64,000 nucleotides of DNA from Beta vulgaris subsp. vulgaris. Lineage: Eukaryota > Streptophyta > Magnoliopsida > Caryophyllales > Amaranthaceae. This document shows positions 22,441 through 34,369 of this stretch, piece after piece (within the stretch, counting starts at the first letter, position 1; every line of letters starts with the position of its first letter). Under the pieces are notes generated by a model, which saw nothing but the letters and a program-made list of their open reading frames with translations, was not told the origin of the DNA and searched no databases. The stretch lies in the NCBI RefSeq assembly GCF_026745355.1, contig NC_079209.1, positions 19,707,987-19,771,986 of the forward strand, written 5' to 3'. The translations under genes were made by a program, and so were the position numbers.

Positions 22441-25115
22441 AGTATATTTTCTATCAAAAGCCGATTTGCTCAAATGATTAATTATTTCATCTACTATTTA
22501 TGCAAACAAATATGTCACCTAAAACAAGAGTTCTTAACGGCGAAATTGATAAAATTCCTTTACTCCGACCATATATTATAGATCACCCGGTTTGACTTTG
22601 ATATCCAGCTGCGATCCATATCTACACACCAACAATTTAACATATATAAATATATCCGGAGAACATTAAGCGAAATGTTACGCCAAATTTTCCCTATAAA
22701 TTGGTATGAAAGCATGCATTCACATCTTACGTGAGGCTACACTTACAAGGATAATCCCAAATAAGGGACTATGTAGAGCCTACTCATACTGAGTAAACCC
22801 TGAACGGTGACTAGGACAATGCAAATGAATATATGCAATCAAACACAAAAGAAGGAAAATTTATTTACCTAATTAATCCACGTATAGACAATGCAATTCA
22901 AGGTGCTAGCAACAACACAAGCCACACCTAAAATGAACAATAAACACATAAAATAAGTTAGATCGTTAAATGATAAAATTGTATATAGTTAATTGACATT
23001 AATATATACACGAGAAACATAATGTCTAATGTATAATATATAAATGATAAGTGAAAGAAATTTTATACTCAGTATATAATCGATAATTATTAATATATTG
23101 AAAAGAACAAGCGGTTTACTAATGGCTATGAATCATCTCAACTGCCATCAATATACTCATATTCATGTTCACCTACTAGTTCAATTAGAAAAGGCAGATA
23201 TTACTAGCTATAAATGTGTGTATACATATTTAAGGCATGTCCTCTATATATACTCAAATATAAATAGGAACGGATGTTTTCGTAATTGATCAACGACAAG
23301 GGTCTCAACACTGTAAGCATATCGCACATAAGTTTAATCCCATGTTGTCGAGGCTCACAATTTAGTTATATGCATTGTTTAGCAATCAGCGGATGGCTAA
23401 TAGCTTGTATTATTTCGTTGATTATTTCACTATTACTCGATTTAGCCAATTGCATCAGTTGTTAGTACAAAATTATTTGACAAAATAATTTAATGGCTCG
23501 TACAAGGTATCTGCTTGATCGTATAATACAACATAAAAAAGACATTGAGAAAACTTATCATCAATAAACTTTTCAAGTAGATCTCTACACTACTCCATTC
23601 CTCTATAGTCGGCAGGGAAAAGCTCTAATTTGCGTCAAAACTAAAGCTCCCTTCGAGTAAACTGATTACCAGACAAAAGTATCTTCACGAACTTGAAATA
23701 CCATCCCAATCCTCTAAAATGTGGCTAAAGCTCTAATATTTGTGTTCTGTAATTATATTACAACAACCATACACAACAATATAACCGAACACGACGAAAC
23801 TCGAATGATAATTCAACTAGTTTCTAAGAGGAGTCATATGTACTCTATACCTGTACTCCGAATCACAAGGCAAAAACCGCAATGGCAGGAATAAATCAGA
23901 TAACTCTATGTAGAATGATAATCCAACTACAATCTAACACATTAATAAGTGCAACATTTACAATAGAAAAACTGTAACACATTTGGATCAAATTCTCTGA
24001 GAAGACAACATAAATTAGGTAAAAAAAGCAGTGCAATATTAAAATTGTGACGTGAAATAAAACAAACAATAGCAAAATCTAATATCCAGAACAAAAGCAA
24101 ACCCAGTTTATTGAAATTGAGACGTGAAACAAACGAACAAAAGCAAACCGAGTTTATTAAAATTGAGATGTGAAACAAAAAAATAATAGCAAACCCATTT
24201 ATTTTGATTGTTTGATTTTGGCTTTATAGCAGGTAGTCATCGAAGTAACATAAATATATTAAATTCTTCTAAAGCAATAAAAGTCTTCCAATCCTGCAAA
24301 AACTGAATACTAAATTAAACAAACCAGTACAGATCAAATCAATGATTACTAAAAAATTTATAAATTTCACGAATGCAAAGCTAATGTTAGTCAAATAACC
24401 TGAAATCGACAAACCATATGAGAGCCCTGATTATTAGTGAAAAGAATTGACGAAGGTGAATCACAAATTCCAGTTTTTCAATTGAGAATTGAGGGACATT
24501 TAGGTGGAATTGTGATGAAAGAATTTAGATAATGGGGAGAATTCGGATTACGGGTAGAATTTGGATCATGGGGGAGTGGTGATTATAGGGATGGTGTACG
24601 GATTCAAGCTATGACGAGATTAGTATGGCAAGGCTTTGTTCTGGATTTGTTTTTTGTTTTTTTGCTAGGTTGTTCTAGATTTGTTAACCACGATGAATAG
24701 ATAGAATAATACTAGGAGTGGTAGTTCTTTTTTCTATTGTATTTATTGCATGAAAAAGGAAAAATAATTTTGAAAGTAATTAGATTTATATATAGAACTT
24801 ATACTGCATTAGTATTAATTTAAAAGATATTAAATTTTAAAATTGTTATTTTCAAAAAACTGGTTCAAGCTAGAAGTAGTCTCCTATATTTTCACAAGAA
24901 GAATATATATGTATAATAGTGTATTATGTTGAAAAAAAATTGAATTAAAAAAATATAATATTTTAAGAAACTAGTTTTACTTGGAATCAGACTCTTATTT
25001 CACAATAACTTTTTTTATTAGTCAAATGGTTAAAGTTTAGAGACTGGCTTTAAGAAACGGGTTAGTAACCTCAACCGTTCTCCTACAGGTAGTCTCTTTG
25101 GCCATTTTTGTAGTA
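22441..25115. other. 5' region of CACTA element 4
   Basis: 2.7 kb of AT-rich sequence upstream (minus-strand sense) of TNP2. I see no coding match. Degenerate subterminal motifs (AAACTGGTTCAAGC, AGACTGGCTTTAAG, GGTAGTCTC) appear from about 24850 to the end. Confidence 0.5.
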
Positions 25116-25184
25116 ATTAAGTGGATTTAGAAAATCAGTGAGAAATTAAGAAAAATCACAAAAACACTAGTAGAATAAATGCTA

Positions 25185-25445
25185 TTTGCTGCGGTGATAT
25201 TGTTGCGGTTTTACCTATACGCATCAATATAACACGCAAAAAGAAAAGAAAAAATAGAAATTGACAATATTGCTGCGGTTCCCGCCCAAAACCGCAACAA
25301 TATTGTCTAACGGACAATTTTTTTTTAAAATGTGGGGCCCTGAACAACAAATATTGCTGCAGTTTCCACGTAGGACCGCAGCAATATATTAAAAAAAATA
25401 TTTTTTTAATATATTGCTACGGTCCTACGTGGCAACCGCAACAAT
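25185..25445. repeat. left subterminal hairpin array of CACTA element 2
   Basis: Units pair ATATTGCTGCGGTT-like arms with AACCGCAACAATAT-like arms, for example 25267-25305, 25351-25390 and 25410-25448. The unit sequence is unrelated to that of CACTA 1 or 3. Confidence 0.85.
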
Positions 25446-25489
25446 ATTTGCTATCACTAACCAAAAAAAAGATGGGGCACTCTTCTCTG

Positions 25490-25960
25490 AGACTCTATCG
25501 TGTGTGTGAAATTATAAAATACAGCACTTAGGGTTTTTTCCCTCACTTTCCATCTCTCTCTCAACGCCTCTCTCTCTCTCTCAGCCTCTCAACCCTCTTA
25601 TCTCTCTCTCAGTCTCACATGCACTTCTCTATCATCACTCTCAACCTCTTTTCATCTCTTCGCCTCCCTGTCAACCTTCGCCTTCCTTCGAACGGAGCGG
25701 ACGCGACGAAGCCAATCGCAGCCTCCGACAAGTTCCTTTCGTCGCTGTGTCTCTTCCTCGATCGCGAGTCAATCGTCGTCGTTCTCTCTTCCTCGACTGC
25801 GAGTCGTTCGTCACACATTCTCTCTTCCTTGAACGCAAGTCGTTGTCGGCTGACGTTGAAGCCGTACGCGAGTCGTCAGTTCGTCATGCGTCCTTCTCGA
25901 TGTTCATATTCACCAGACGAAGGCCGACGAAGTGTTTTATTTATTTTCTTCATTTGTGAT
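25490..25960 (+). promoter_or_regulatory. pyrimidine-rich leader and short GC-richer block in CACTA 2
   Basis: CACTTAGGGTTTTTTCCCTC (telo-box-like) leads into CTCTCTC tracts (25553-25615), then a GC-richer section with many TCGTCG and TCGCGAGTC words. An ORF covers 25619-26068, but its second half is homopolymer-driven and no domain is recognisable. It could be a captured promoter and first exon. Coding potential is doubtful. Confidence 0.35.
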
Positions 25961-26229
25961 TTTTTTTTTTTGCGATTTAGATCTAACAATAATTTCTATA
26001 TTTTTTATTTTTTGAATTTTTTTAAATTTCTGTATTTTTATTTTATGTATTTTTTTAGGCGTATCTGATTGATATTTTATGAATTGAAATGTTATTATTG
26101 TTTAAATACGTCTTTGGTTGAAATACGAGTTGTCTTGAATAACCTTTGTTTAGATTATGCTTATGCATTTATGTAGGGTAGATGTTATTAGTAGTATTTT
26201 AGCTGGTTGATCTGATATAATGTTTTAGT

Positions 26230-26425
26230 TAAAAAAATGCATATTGTTGTGGTTTGGCCCAAAACCACAGCAATATGTGTACTTTTTTAATATTAAAAAA
26301 ATGCATATTGCTGTGGTTTGGCCTAAAAAACCGCAGCAATATAATTAATACCTATTACTGCCCACTTAATTGTTGCATGCCCAAAACCGCAGCAATAGGC
26401 CACTTTTTGACCGCAACAATAATAA
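26230..26425. repeat. right subterminal hairpin array of CACTA element 2
   Basis: Three or four hairpin units of the form ATATTGCTGTGGTTTGGCC...AAACCGCAGCAATAT, followed by AATAAGCATTTATTCTAATAGTG at the end of the element. Confidence 0.85.
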
Positions 26426-26443
26426 GCATTTATTCTAATAGTG

Positions 26444-27817
26444 AAATGTAGAAAACTTTGTAAATGAAGTGCATCATTGAGTTAGCAATGTAAAATTATG
26501 TTCTTGTTATTTTTATTAATTATCTTCTTAATCACATACTAACTTTCTCTTTGTTTTAATGTGATATTTCTTAATAAAGTTGTTGTTCATCACCAAAAAC
26601 ATGTTTTCATAAGAAAATTCAAGTAGAGTTGTGCATAAACATCTCCATTAAATTAAATGTGATGCTGTAATTGTAGTCAGTTTGAATTTAGAACTTGATT
26701 TTATTTTTTCGTCTGTATTACATGAATAAATTATAGGATGTAATATTTTTTTTATAAAGTTGAAGACGTTTCTAGCAACTGGGATTTAGAATTTCTAAAA
26801 AACGATTTTTTTACGGTTAATTAAAAATCACACAAAATTATTGTGGAAAACTAATTTTGTCCAGTATCACATAAGTCTGTTCTTTCAATAAAGTTCAAAA
26901 TAAAATCATATTTAGATAAAACCAAAAACATTAACTTTAAAGTGGACATCAGTAGCTTCCCAAGAACATAAAAATGATGTTCATTTTAAATTTGTATAAT
27001 TTTATCTCATTTTTACAAAAGCATTCATGCAAATCATCAAATTTCAGAAGACTAATTTTCTCTTCAATTAAGGAATTGAGTAAATAAAAAAGGGTCTTCA
27101 AAGTGTCTAGAATGCTCATACCAAAAATCATTTCAAACTATGTTCAGTATGATGGATTTCAAAGAACACGCACATTGGATAAAAGTCGTGTTTTCACTAG
27201 TTTTATTATAAAACTCATCATAATTCGAGATGTCACTAAAAGCTCACGATATCATAGGTATATCACATGCGCAATATCCACGCATTGTACGGAAGTCTAT
27301 ATAAAAACAAAAATGCAATCTGGAAAGTGAAATAAAGTGACTAACTCATGTTTCATAACGAAGGTTTCATTTTCATACGAAATATTAATTAAAAGTTAGT
27401 TAATTTTAAGTTTCTCTTAAAAAGACTCATTTTTTTTTTGTATAAATACAAATCATGAAAAGAAAAATTCAAATCAAACAGGTTAATTAATCTCTAAAAA
27501 TCACAAGTTTTCAAATATGCATGATTCCAAAGCCCATTCAAGAGGATGAAGATCAAGGAGCATCATGCTGAAGATCAAGATTGAAGACTTGCATAGATCA
27601 TATAATTTGCATATATTGTTGTAATAATAGTTATTTGTAAATAGTTATTACCTCACTCAATTCATGAAAATATGGAGATGTATATACTTAATATTCATAA
27701 ATATTTCCACAATTATGTTTCAATAAAATGAGCAACCGATGTTACAAATATTGGATGTTGGGCCTAATATATCATAGTTTATGAAGTAAATGATCCCATC
27801 TCAATTGTGAGGAAAAA
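26444..27817. other. AT-rich stretch, nothing recognised
   Basis: About 1.4 kb between CACTA element 2 and the LINE poly(A) tail. No ORF with a recognisable domain, no clear terminal repeats and no RNA gene signature. Confidence 0.5.
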
Positions 27818-27912
27818 TTGCAAATCTTTTTTTTTTTTTGGGTGAAATAATGAAAATTCTCACATAGAACCTAACATAATATTAAAGTTATTATAATATG
27901 AGATGTATACAT

Positions 27913-30592
27913 TCATGCAAAAATTAGGAGGGAAAGGGAATCATCTAGCCTTCTTGCCTCCTTAGCAAGTAGAGGAGGGCATGGGCCGGGCCGGCCCGGC
28001 ACGACCCAATCCGTTGTCTAATACGTGGGCCGCATGCCTGTCATGGTCAAGAAATTTGATTTCCGGCCCGCACAGGCACGAGCCCGCTTAGGCCGGCCCG
28101 CGGGCCGAACGCTCCTTTTCTTTGTTTTTTATTCTAAAACTGTCAAAAATACAACATAAAACATGGGCCGGCCCGCGAGCCCGTGGACAAAATTTTAAAA
28201 TTTCAAGCTCGGCTCGGCATGGTCCGCCACTCATGGGGCTGAGCCCGGCCCGGCCTGTCATTTACTCAAGCCCGCGGGCCGAGCCCGTGAACAGGCCCAG
28301 CCCGGCCCATGCCCACCTCTATTGGCAAGCTTGTCGATAAGTTGATTTTCACCCTTGACACATGGATGATCCTAAGGTTGTTGAACTCCTTGCATAGCTC
28401 CCTGCATTGAGTAATAACATTGGAACACAAGGTAAGATCTTTGGGGTCCTCTTTGAGTAGTTGAGTTGCCTGCAAACTATCCGGATAACAAACATAATCA
28501 AGAATATTTTCATTTATAGCAAGTTGCAACCCTCGTTAAATACGAAGCAGCTCAGCCATGAGGGCATTTGCTGCATAAGATTTCCTACAAAAGCCCTTAG
28601 TCCACTGTCCAATGTTATTTCTAATGACACCCCAAGCCTATATGTCAATAAATATCGATAAAGGGTGCATTAGTATGGATCATAACGAATAAATTTGGAA
28701 GGGTAGGAGGGTGTTGCGAGGAAGTATGCACAGGTGTGATTTGTCGGTTGATGGGAGAAAATTGGACAAACTCCCAAGTTTGGTTCATGGCTCTTTGAAT
28801 GATCCACGTAGGAGTGGTGGGCACTTTGTTCTCAAACACCACAGAGTTTCGAGCTTTCCACAGTTCGAAACACACCCATAGAAATATATTCTTCCAAGGT
28901 ACCCTTTAGACAAGAATATTTACCTCAAGATTAATATTTAGCCAAGCTGAAATATTTCGAAGATTTAGATCTGGAGACGGGGATATAGAATTCCACACTT
29001 GGCTAGGGAGAGGACAATCCCTAAGGACATGTATGTTATCCTCAGGGGTATTATGACAACATGAGCAGTAAGGGGAGGGAATAATTTAGCGATAATTGAG
29101 GAGCCTATTATGGAAAATGCGTCCTTGCGACACAAGCCAAAGGAAAAAATGAACTCTATGAGGGAAATTAGATTTCCATACTTTTGAGATGGATGTTGGA
29201 ACTGATTCCTTAGTACTCTCCCTCAGACTCTCTTGATAGGCCAACGCTAGACAAAACCCTTTGGGAGTTACAAAATTTGAGATCAAATGATCTTGGTCCT
29301 CGGGATTTTTAAGGGTAGGAATTGCAAGGATTCTGTCATGGATTTGAGGAGGGAGAGAAAAAGATATATTTTGAAAGTTCCTTTCATTAGCAGCAATTAG
29401 GTCTGCAACAACCATGTTACTTTCCTGTTCAGTGAAAGGGCCACTAATTGAATGCCTCAAGGGTCCAATACCTAGCCAAACCTCCCCCAAAGATTGATAG
29501 ATTTTCCATTACCTAATATCCAAGTGCTATTTTGTGCAAGGAGATCCCAACCCTTCTTTATCCCAATCCAAACAGGAGATCCATACTTAAAGAGAGTTAC
29601 GAGTTTTTTATGCACATATTTAGAGAAAATACACTATTTTGCCAAACTATTAGCCTCATGACACATTTTCCACCCTAGTTAGCCATCGAGGCTATGTTAG
29701 GAGCTACTTCGTCCCAAATGCCTAGCCCCCCTTTACCCTTCCGTAAAAAAGTTGTTTTATGGTTGACAAGATGGATTTGTTTCCTATCCACTATGCCTCC
29801 CCAACAGATCTCATAAATACTATTCACCGTGGCTTTGGGAAGAAAAGGAGCTTACGTATAGTAAGTGAAAATAGTGGAAAGGGTGGAGCGAATTAACCAC
29901 AACCTTCCAGCTTTAGACAAGATTTTAGTTTGCCAATTTGCCATATTCTTTCTAACCTTTTCTACAATAAACTGGACTTGCCCTTTTGTTGGTCTTTTAT
30001 GGGATAAGGGATGCCCAAGATATGAATCTAGATCTACAGATTGGGTAATATTCAAAGCTTCTTGGAACAAGGTTCTATCTTGTTGAGGGGTATTATGAGA
30101 AAACGTGAGACGACTCTTATCTTCATTGATTTTTTGTACGATAGCTTGCAGAAACCTTTACTGAATTTCTTGACTGTGAAAGTCGTTGATTCATCTTCTC
30201 TACCAGAAAGTAAGAGGTCATCAACAAACATTAAGTGAGAAACAGGCACCCTTTTGCTACCTACCCAAAATGGAGTCCACATATTGGCCCTACAAGCTTC
30301 ATTAATCATAAGAGACAGGGACCCAAGAGATAGGTTAAAGAGATACGAGGACATGGGATCCCCTTGTCGAAACCCTCTATAATGTTTGAATTTTTTTCCC
30401 TCCCTTCCAGTCACAAGAATAGTTAAAGAGGCTTTAGAAGTGCAATCCATGATTACCTTAATTGTTTGGTTATCTAGGCCATGGGTTCGCAAGCAATTTA
30501 TAACAAAACTCCACTCAAGACGGTCATAGGCTTTTTCTAGATCAATTTTCAAGGCGAACCAACCCAATTTCCCCTTCTTTTGCCATGGAATG
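27913..30592 (-). pseudogene. LINE A ORF2, C-terminal half: RT core, zf-RVT, RNase H
   Basis: Read on the minus strand. RT: LKIDLEKAYDRLEWSFVINC, FRQGDPMSSYLFNLSL and the catalytic FVDDLLL (30567-30052). Thumb region: LGHPLSHKRPTKGQVQFIVE and ANWQTKILSKAGRLWLIRST (30070-29852). zf-RVT region: FPHRVHFFLWLVSQGRIFHN at about 29150-29086, continuing to a Cys/His-containing stretch near 29040. RNase H: CFELWKARNSVVFENK at 28875-28645 and DSLQATQLL...HVSR at about 28470-28340. It resumes left of the MITE as LAKEARRLDDSLSLLIFA, with a stop at 27913-27915. Frame breaks occur between blocks. Confidence 0.9.
27970..28321. mobile_element. hAT-like MITE inserted in the LINE RNase H region
   Basis: The left end TAGAGGAGGGCATGGGCC matches the reverse complement of the right end, TAGAGGTGGGCATGGGCC, with one difference. 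The flanking octamers TTAGCAAG (27962-27969) and TTGGCAAG (28322-28329) form an 8-bp duplication with one mismatch. The 352-bp interior is unusually GC-rich (repeated GGGCCGGCCCG words) and has no coding capacity. Reading the LINE frame across the insertion restores a continuous RNase H region, which confirms the boundaries. Confidence 0.92.
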
Positions 30593-32267
30593 TGATAAGT
30601 GCGTTCCTAACGCACTTTATGACTTTCTTTTAGCTTGTTTTGGCTCTCCTTTTCCCTTTTTCTCCCCTCTTTCTCCTCACTTGATCATACTTGATCATAG
30701 TGACATTTTGCTAGATTTTCGATCTATTTTGATCGAATTTCTAGCACATATGCTTTCACCATGTTTGCTCGTGTTTTTATTGCAGGTATGACCTTTTCGG
30801 GGCCGAGTAATGCGAGACATGGCACAAGGGAACGAGCTAGAGGATGAGAGGGAGCATATATGCGCCTAGAGTTCCCCCGCATACGATGGTGCGCCCCACA
30901 TACGGCTGGTGTGCCCGCACCATCGACCAATTTTGGAGCACAAAACAGACTACATTGGTGCGCCCGCACCAAGAACAAGGTGCGCCCGCACCTGTGTCTG
31001 GTGCGCCCGCACCAACCCATGGTGCGCCCGCACCATCTACGGATGATTTCCACCTCGAGGCAGAAGGGTCAGGTGCGCCCGCACCTGACGTATGGTGCGC
31101 CCGCACCTATGCATGGTGCGCCCGCACACTCTTATGGTGTGCCCGCACACTCTTATGGTGCGCCCGCACCATGCGATTCCGGAAAAATTCTCTGTTTCAT
31201 TTAAAACCTTTTTTTCTTTGAGTTTTAGACTTACGTTTATTCTAGTTTTACACATATTTAGGGTTTTGTATAGAGAGAAAACACTTTAGTTTTCATTGGT
31301 AATTGAGATTAGTGATCATAGTTTGTGATTCATTATATTAAGGTACTTTTCTTCATTCATATTCAAAGTTTTAGTTTTTATTTCATTCTCTTGGTGTTTG
31401 TTTATGTTCTATATTATTTAAGATCTTCATTCTCTTAGTTTATAATTGCGATTTTATTAGTTTATTATTACTTAATCATGTTTAGCTTAGATTAGTGAGT
31501 AGATTCATTGTTTAATCGCTTTGACTCCATCATTAGTGAGTAGTTTCATAATCTAGGGTTAGGGTGAAAGTATGAATTAGGGTTTGAAATATGATGTTGA
31601 TTTATTGTGATGTTTAGAGAAGTTTTGCATTGATCTTGGTGTTTTGAGACCTTAGGATAGATATTGATCACATTTATACTTTGGTATTTTGATTTCAAAT
31701 GTTCTATGAAATTTTGAACTCTTTTATCATCCCCAAGAATCAACTTAATTTCTACCAAGATATTGGATGGAAATTAAGGGGATCCTTCATTAGGGGTTTT
31801 CCAAACTTATTGAATCTCTTAATCAATTAACTAAAGACCATTCGAGAGAGGATTTAGTTGATTGATTAAGTGATTACTCTTGAGGACCATTCGAGAGAGG
31901 ACTCAAGTAATTTAGAGGGAAACTAAACCTTGCATAATCGTCTTCGTCCTGCACAATCGCATTAACAATTCATTGCTTTTATTCATACTAGTAACCTTAA
32001 CTCTAGTGTCTTTTATTTGATATTTAAACTCGTGTATTTGCTTGTTCGTGTTATTAGTTAGTCTTAATTGTTACCAAAATCTTTCAAACCCCAAATACCT
32101 TTCAATTAGGTAGTCTAGACTTAATAGACTTTAACCAATCCCTATTTCCCTGTGGATCGACCCTTGACTTGCTCTTACTATTCCTTAGTGATTGCTTGTT
32201 AGGACTATAAATATTGTTTGGAAAGCGGTTCTTAGTGCCTTAACGACACACTAAAAACCTCTTATCA
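30593..32267 (+). repeat. 5' LTR of the Athila element
   Basis: 1,675 bp. Its first bases form a hairpin: AAGTGCGTT (30597-30605), CCT, AACGCACTT (30609-30617). It holds eleven copies of the GC-rich inverted motif at 30889-31172, and a pair of GACCATTCGAGAGAGGA boxes near 31850 and 31890. Confidence 0.93.
30889..31172 (+). repeat. array of GGTGCGCCCGCACC inverted motifs in the 5' LTR
   Basis: Eleven copies, some with one or two changes, spaced irregularly. Each has arms GGTGCG and CGCACC around CC, so each can form a six-base stem. The 3' LTR has seven copies at about 42500-42705, and a further set of about thirteen lies at 38036-38478. Apparent ORFs here are only the repeat read as VRPH, CART or APAP. 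Confidence 0.9.
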
Positions 32268-32270
32268 AAA

Positions 32271-32288
32271 TGGCGCCGTTGCCGGGGA
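32271..32288 (+). other. primer-binding site of the Athila element
   Basis: TGGCGCCGTTGCCGGGGA begins three bases after the LTR end. It is the complement of the 3' end of plant tRNA-Asp, the usual Athila primer. Confidence 0.85.
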
Positions 32289-32553
32289 ATTGTGCTATTG
32301 ATTGAAGTATATTTTAGTTTAGTTTGCTTAGTTAAATTTTCTTTTATTTTCTTTTTAACTGTGGTTGTTATTTGCTAATCCTCTGCTTAGCTTTGTTGTG
32401 TTACATGAGAAGAAGAACTCACGGTTCACCCACATTGCCTCTAGATCTGAAATCGACCGTACTTGCGAAAGCTTCGGAAGAATTTGGAAAATTTGACTTT
32501 GGGTTCCGAGCCTTTCACCAATCTCAAGTACATCAAGTGAAGTTGAATCAGAA

Positions 32554-33970
32554 ATGGGTGAAGCAAATCCACAACTGTTTAGGGATTTCGGAAATCCGGG
32601 TTCCTATGTTCTTCAAGGTGGAATTCGACTCCCACCACCACTACAAATTTCAGCATTCACCCTCAGTATACTCGGATGGTGAAAGCAGAGCAGTTTTGTG
32701 GGGGGTCAGATGAAGATCCTCTAGACCATCTCGACAGGTTTCTTGAGATCTGTGCCATGATAACAACTAATGATGTCTCTCCTGACTACATCAAGATGCA
32801 CTTGTTCCGGTCCTCTCTTACCGGAAAAGCAAAGTCATGGCTCAAGAGCTTGCCTGCTAATTCCCTCACTACATGGGAAGAAGTCACAATGGCTTCTTGA
32901 AGAAATACTTCCCGGAGTGGAAGACTGCGGACATAAGGAGGAAGATCTCCTCATTTGAGCAAGAGAACGATGAGACACTTGCCGAAGCTTGGGAGCGGTT
33001 CAAGGAGATGATCCGTTCATGCCCACACCATGAGTTCAACAAGAATCTACTCATGCGATTTTTCTATGATGGTCTTGATCCGATTTCACGGGCCAACCTT
33101 GATGCTGGAGCGGGAGGTCAACTATCTAAGATCCCGCAAGAACAACTTGAGTCCACAATTGAGGAAGTGATCAAGAACTACTCATGGGGTGGAAGACGAA
33201 GAGGTGCTCAACCTAAGAAGAGCGGAAAGTTTGAAATTGACCCCATGGATCAAATTCAAGCAAGATGGACCAACTCGCAAGAAGCTCTCCAAGATCAATC
33301 TTGCATCGTCTACTCCTTCACAGGTAAACTCTTTTTCTTGTGATATTTGTGGTGGTACTAACCATGATACTTCTTATTGTGGAGGTACCCATTCGGAGCA
33401 TGTGGCGGAATAATTCAAGAGGAGATGGTATCAAGGAACCAAGGGTATAGGAACAATCAACAAGGAGGTTGGAGACAACCTCAACAAAACTACACCCAAG
33501 GATTCAACCAACCTCAACAAGGATGGAATCAACCTCAACAAGGGTACAACCAAGCTCACAACCAAGGGTTTGCGCAAGGGTATAACCAAAACCAAAACTA
33601 TAACCAAGGTGGTTCCTCCTCACAAGGGTCCAACACTACCAAGCTCCACATCAAAGGACCAACAACCCAAAACCTCCCTCCAATCTTCCATTCCCCAAAC
33701 AAAATCCCGAACCTACACCATCTCCTGATCCAACCTCTCTCCAAATTCTCCAACAACTCCAATCCATGAACCAAATTCTCCAAAACCATGAGCAAAGGTT
33801 TCAAGAGCTACAAGCCCACAACAAAATGCTTGAAACCCAAATTGCCCAAGTAGCTGAGAAAATCCCTCACCCCCACAAATCAACTTCCAGGCCAACCCAT
33901 CCTAACCCCAACCTCCATCAAGCCAAAGCCATTCATTTGAGGTCGGGAACAAGTTATGCGGGTCCTAAGA
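32554..33970 (+). pseudogene. Athila gag (broken)
   Basis: An ATG at 32554 starts a reading MGEANPQLFRDFGNPGSYVL; the frame then changes. The capsid region (32676-33340 in two frames) has DEDPLDHLDRFLEICAMITT, LTGKAKSWLKSLPANSLTTW and EAWERFKEMIRSCPHHEF. A complete CX2CX4HX4C zinc knuckle, CDICGGTNHDTSYC, lies at about 33342-33383. A Gln/Asn-rich repetitive stretch (NQPQQGWNQPQQGYN) and a coiled-coil-like segment (LQNHEQRFQELQAHNKMLET) follow. Frameshifts near 32890 and 33340 break it. Confidence 0.85.
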
Positions 33971-34369
33971 TGCCGAATGGGGAGTTAGAGAGGATGAAGA
34001 AGCTGAGGTTGTTGAGAAGGAGGTGGAGCTGAGGAAACTGAGAAAGAGGAGTTGAGGAGAAAGATGAGTCACATGTTCAAGTTGGTGACAAAAACCATTG
34101 CCATCACCTCCACCAAAACATCTATGTGCCTCCGGTTCCCTATCCTCATAGGTTGGTAGAGAGAAAGTTGAGTGACAAGTTCACTAAATTTCTAATGTGA
34201 TGAAGAGCCTGCAAATCAACATCCATTCCTTGAGGCTATGTCTCAAATGCCAGCTTATGCTAATTCTTGAAAGAGATCCTCTCCAATAAGCGAAAACTTG
34301 AAGATGAGCTTATCTCCCTACCTTACCAAGTGAGTGCTCTTGTGCAACGAACTATGCCCAAGAAGCAAA

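Larger units (their letters stand above)
7138..25115 (-). mobile_element. CACTA element 4, TNP2-bearing, decayed, with nested insertions
   Basis: The left end reads TACTACAAAAAAAGCC. The right end, reverse-complemented, reads TACTACAAAAATGGCC. This is a CACTACAAAA-like terminus with T in the first position at both ends. Degenerate subterminal motifs (AAACCGGTT, GAGACTGGTT) occur inside both ends. A minus-strand TNP2 pseudogene lies at 19560-22440 and a possible terminal exon of a second gene at 7778-7852. The flanking trinucleotides (AAC and ATT) do not match, so the ends are old or slightly misplaced. Removing the nested Tat and hAT-like insertions leaves about 6.5 kb. Confidence 0.6.
25165..26443. 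mobile_element. CACTA element 2, small non-autonomous
   Basis: The left end reads CACTAGTAGAATAAATGCT. The right end reverse-complemented reads CACTATTAGAATAAATGCT, a 19-bp terminal inverted repeat with one mismatch. AAA flanks both sides (25162-25164, 26444-26446). Hairpin-forming subterminal units based on ATTGCTGCGGTT occur at 25185-25445 and 26230-26425. The interior has a pyrimidine-rich leader but no transposase. It lies 49 bp from CACTA element 4. Confidence 0.9.

Noticed and set aside
23098..23289. Small host genes in the CACTA 4 5' region
   Set aside because: Short ORFs without domains, start context or splice support; expected by chance in AT-rich DNA.
25619..26068. 149-codon ORF in CACTA 2
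   Set aside because: The second half is T-run-driven (FFF/YF-rich), no domain is seen and the frame runs out of the GC-richer block.
30889..31172. CRISPR-like array
   Set aside because: The repeat is only 14 bases, spacers vary widely in length, and the setting is a plant LTR.
30844..31221. Overlapping ORFs of 89-125 codons on both strands in the Athila LTR
   Set aside because: They are the GC-rich motif read in different frames (VRPH, CART, APAP, GAGAP repeats). No start context or domain.
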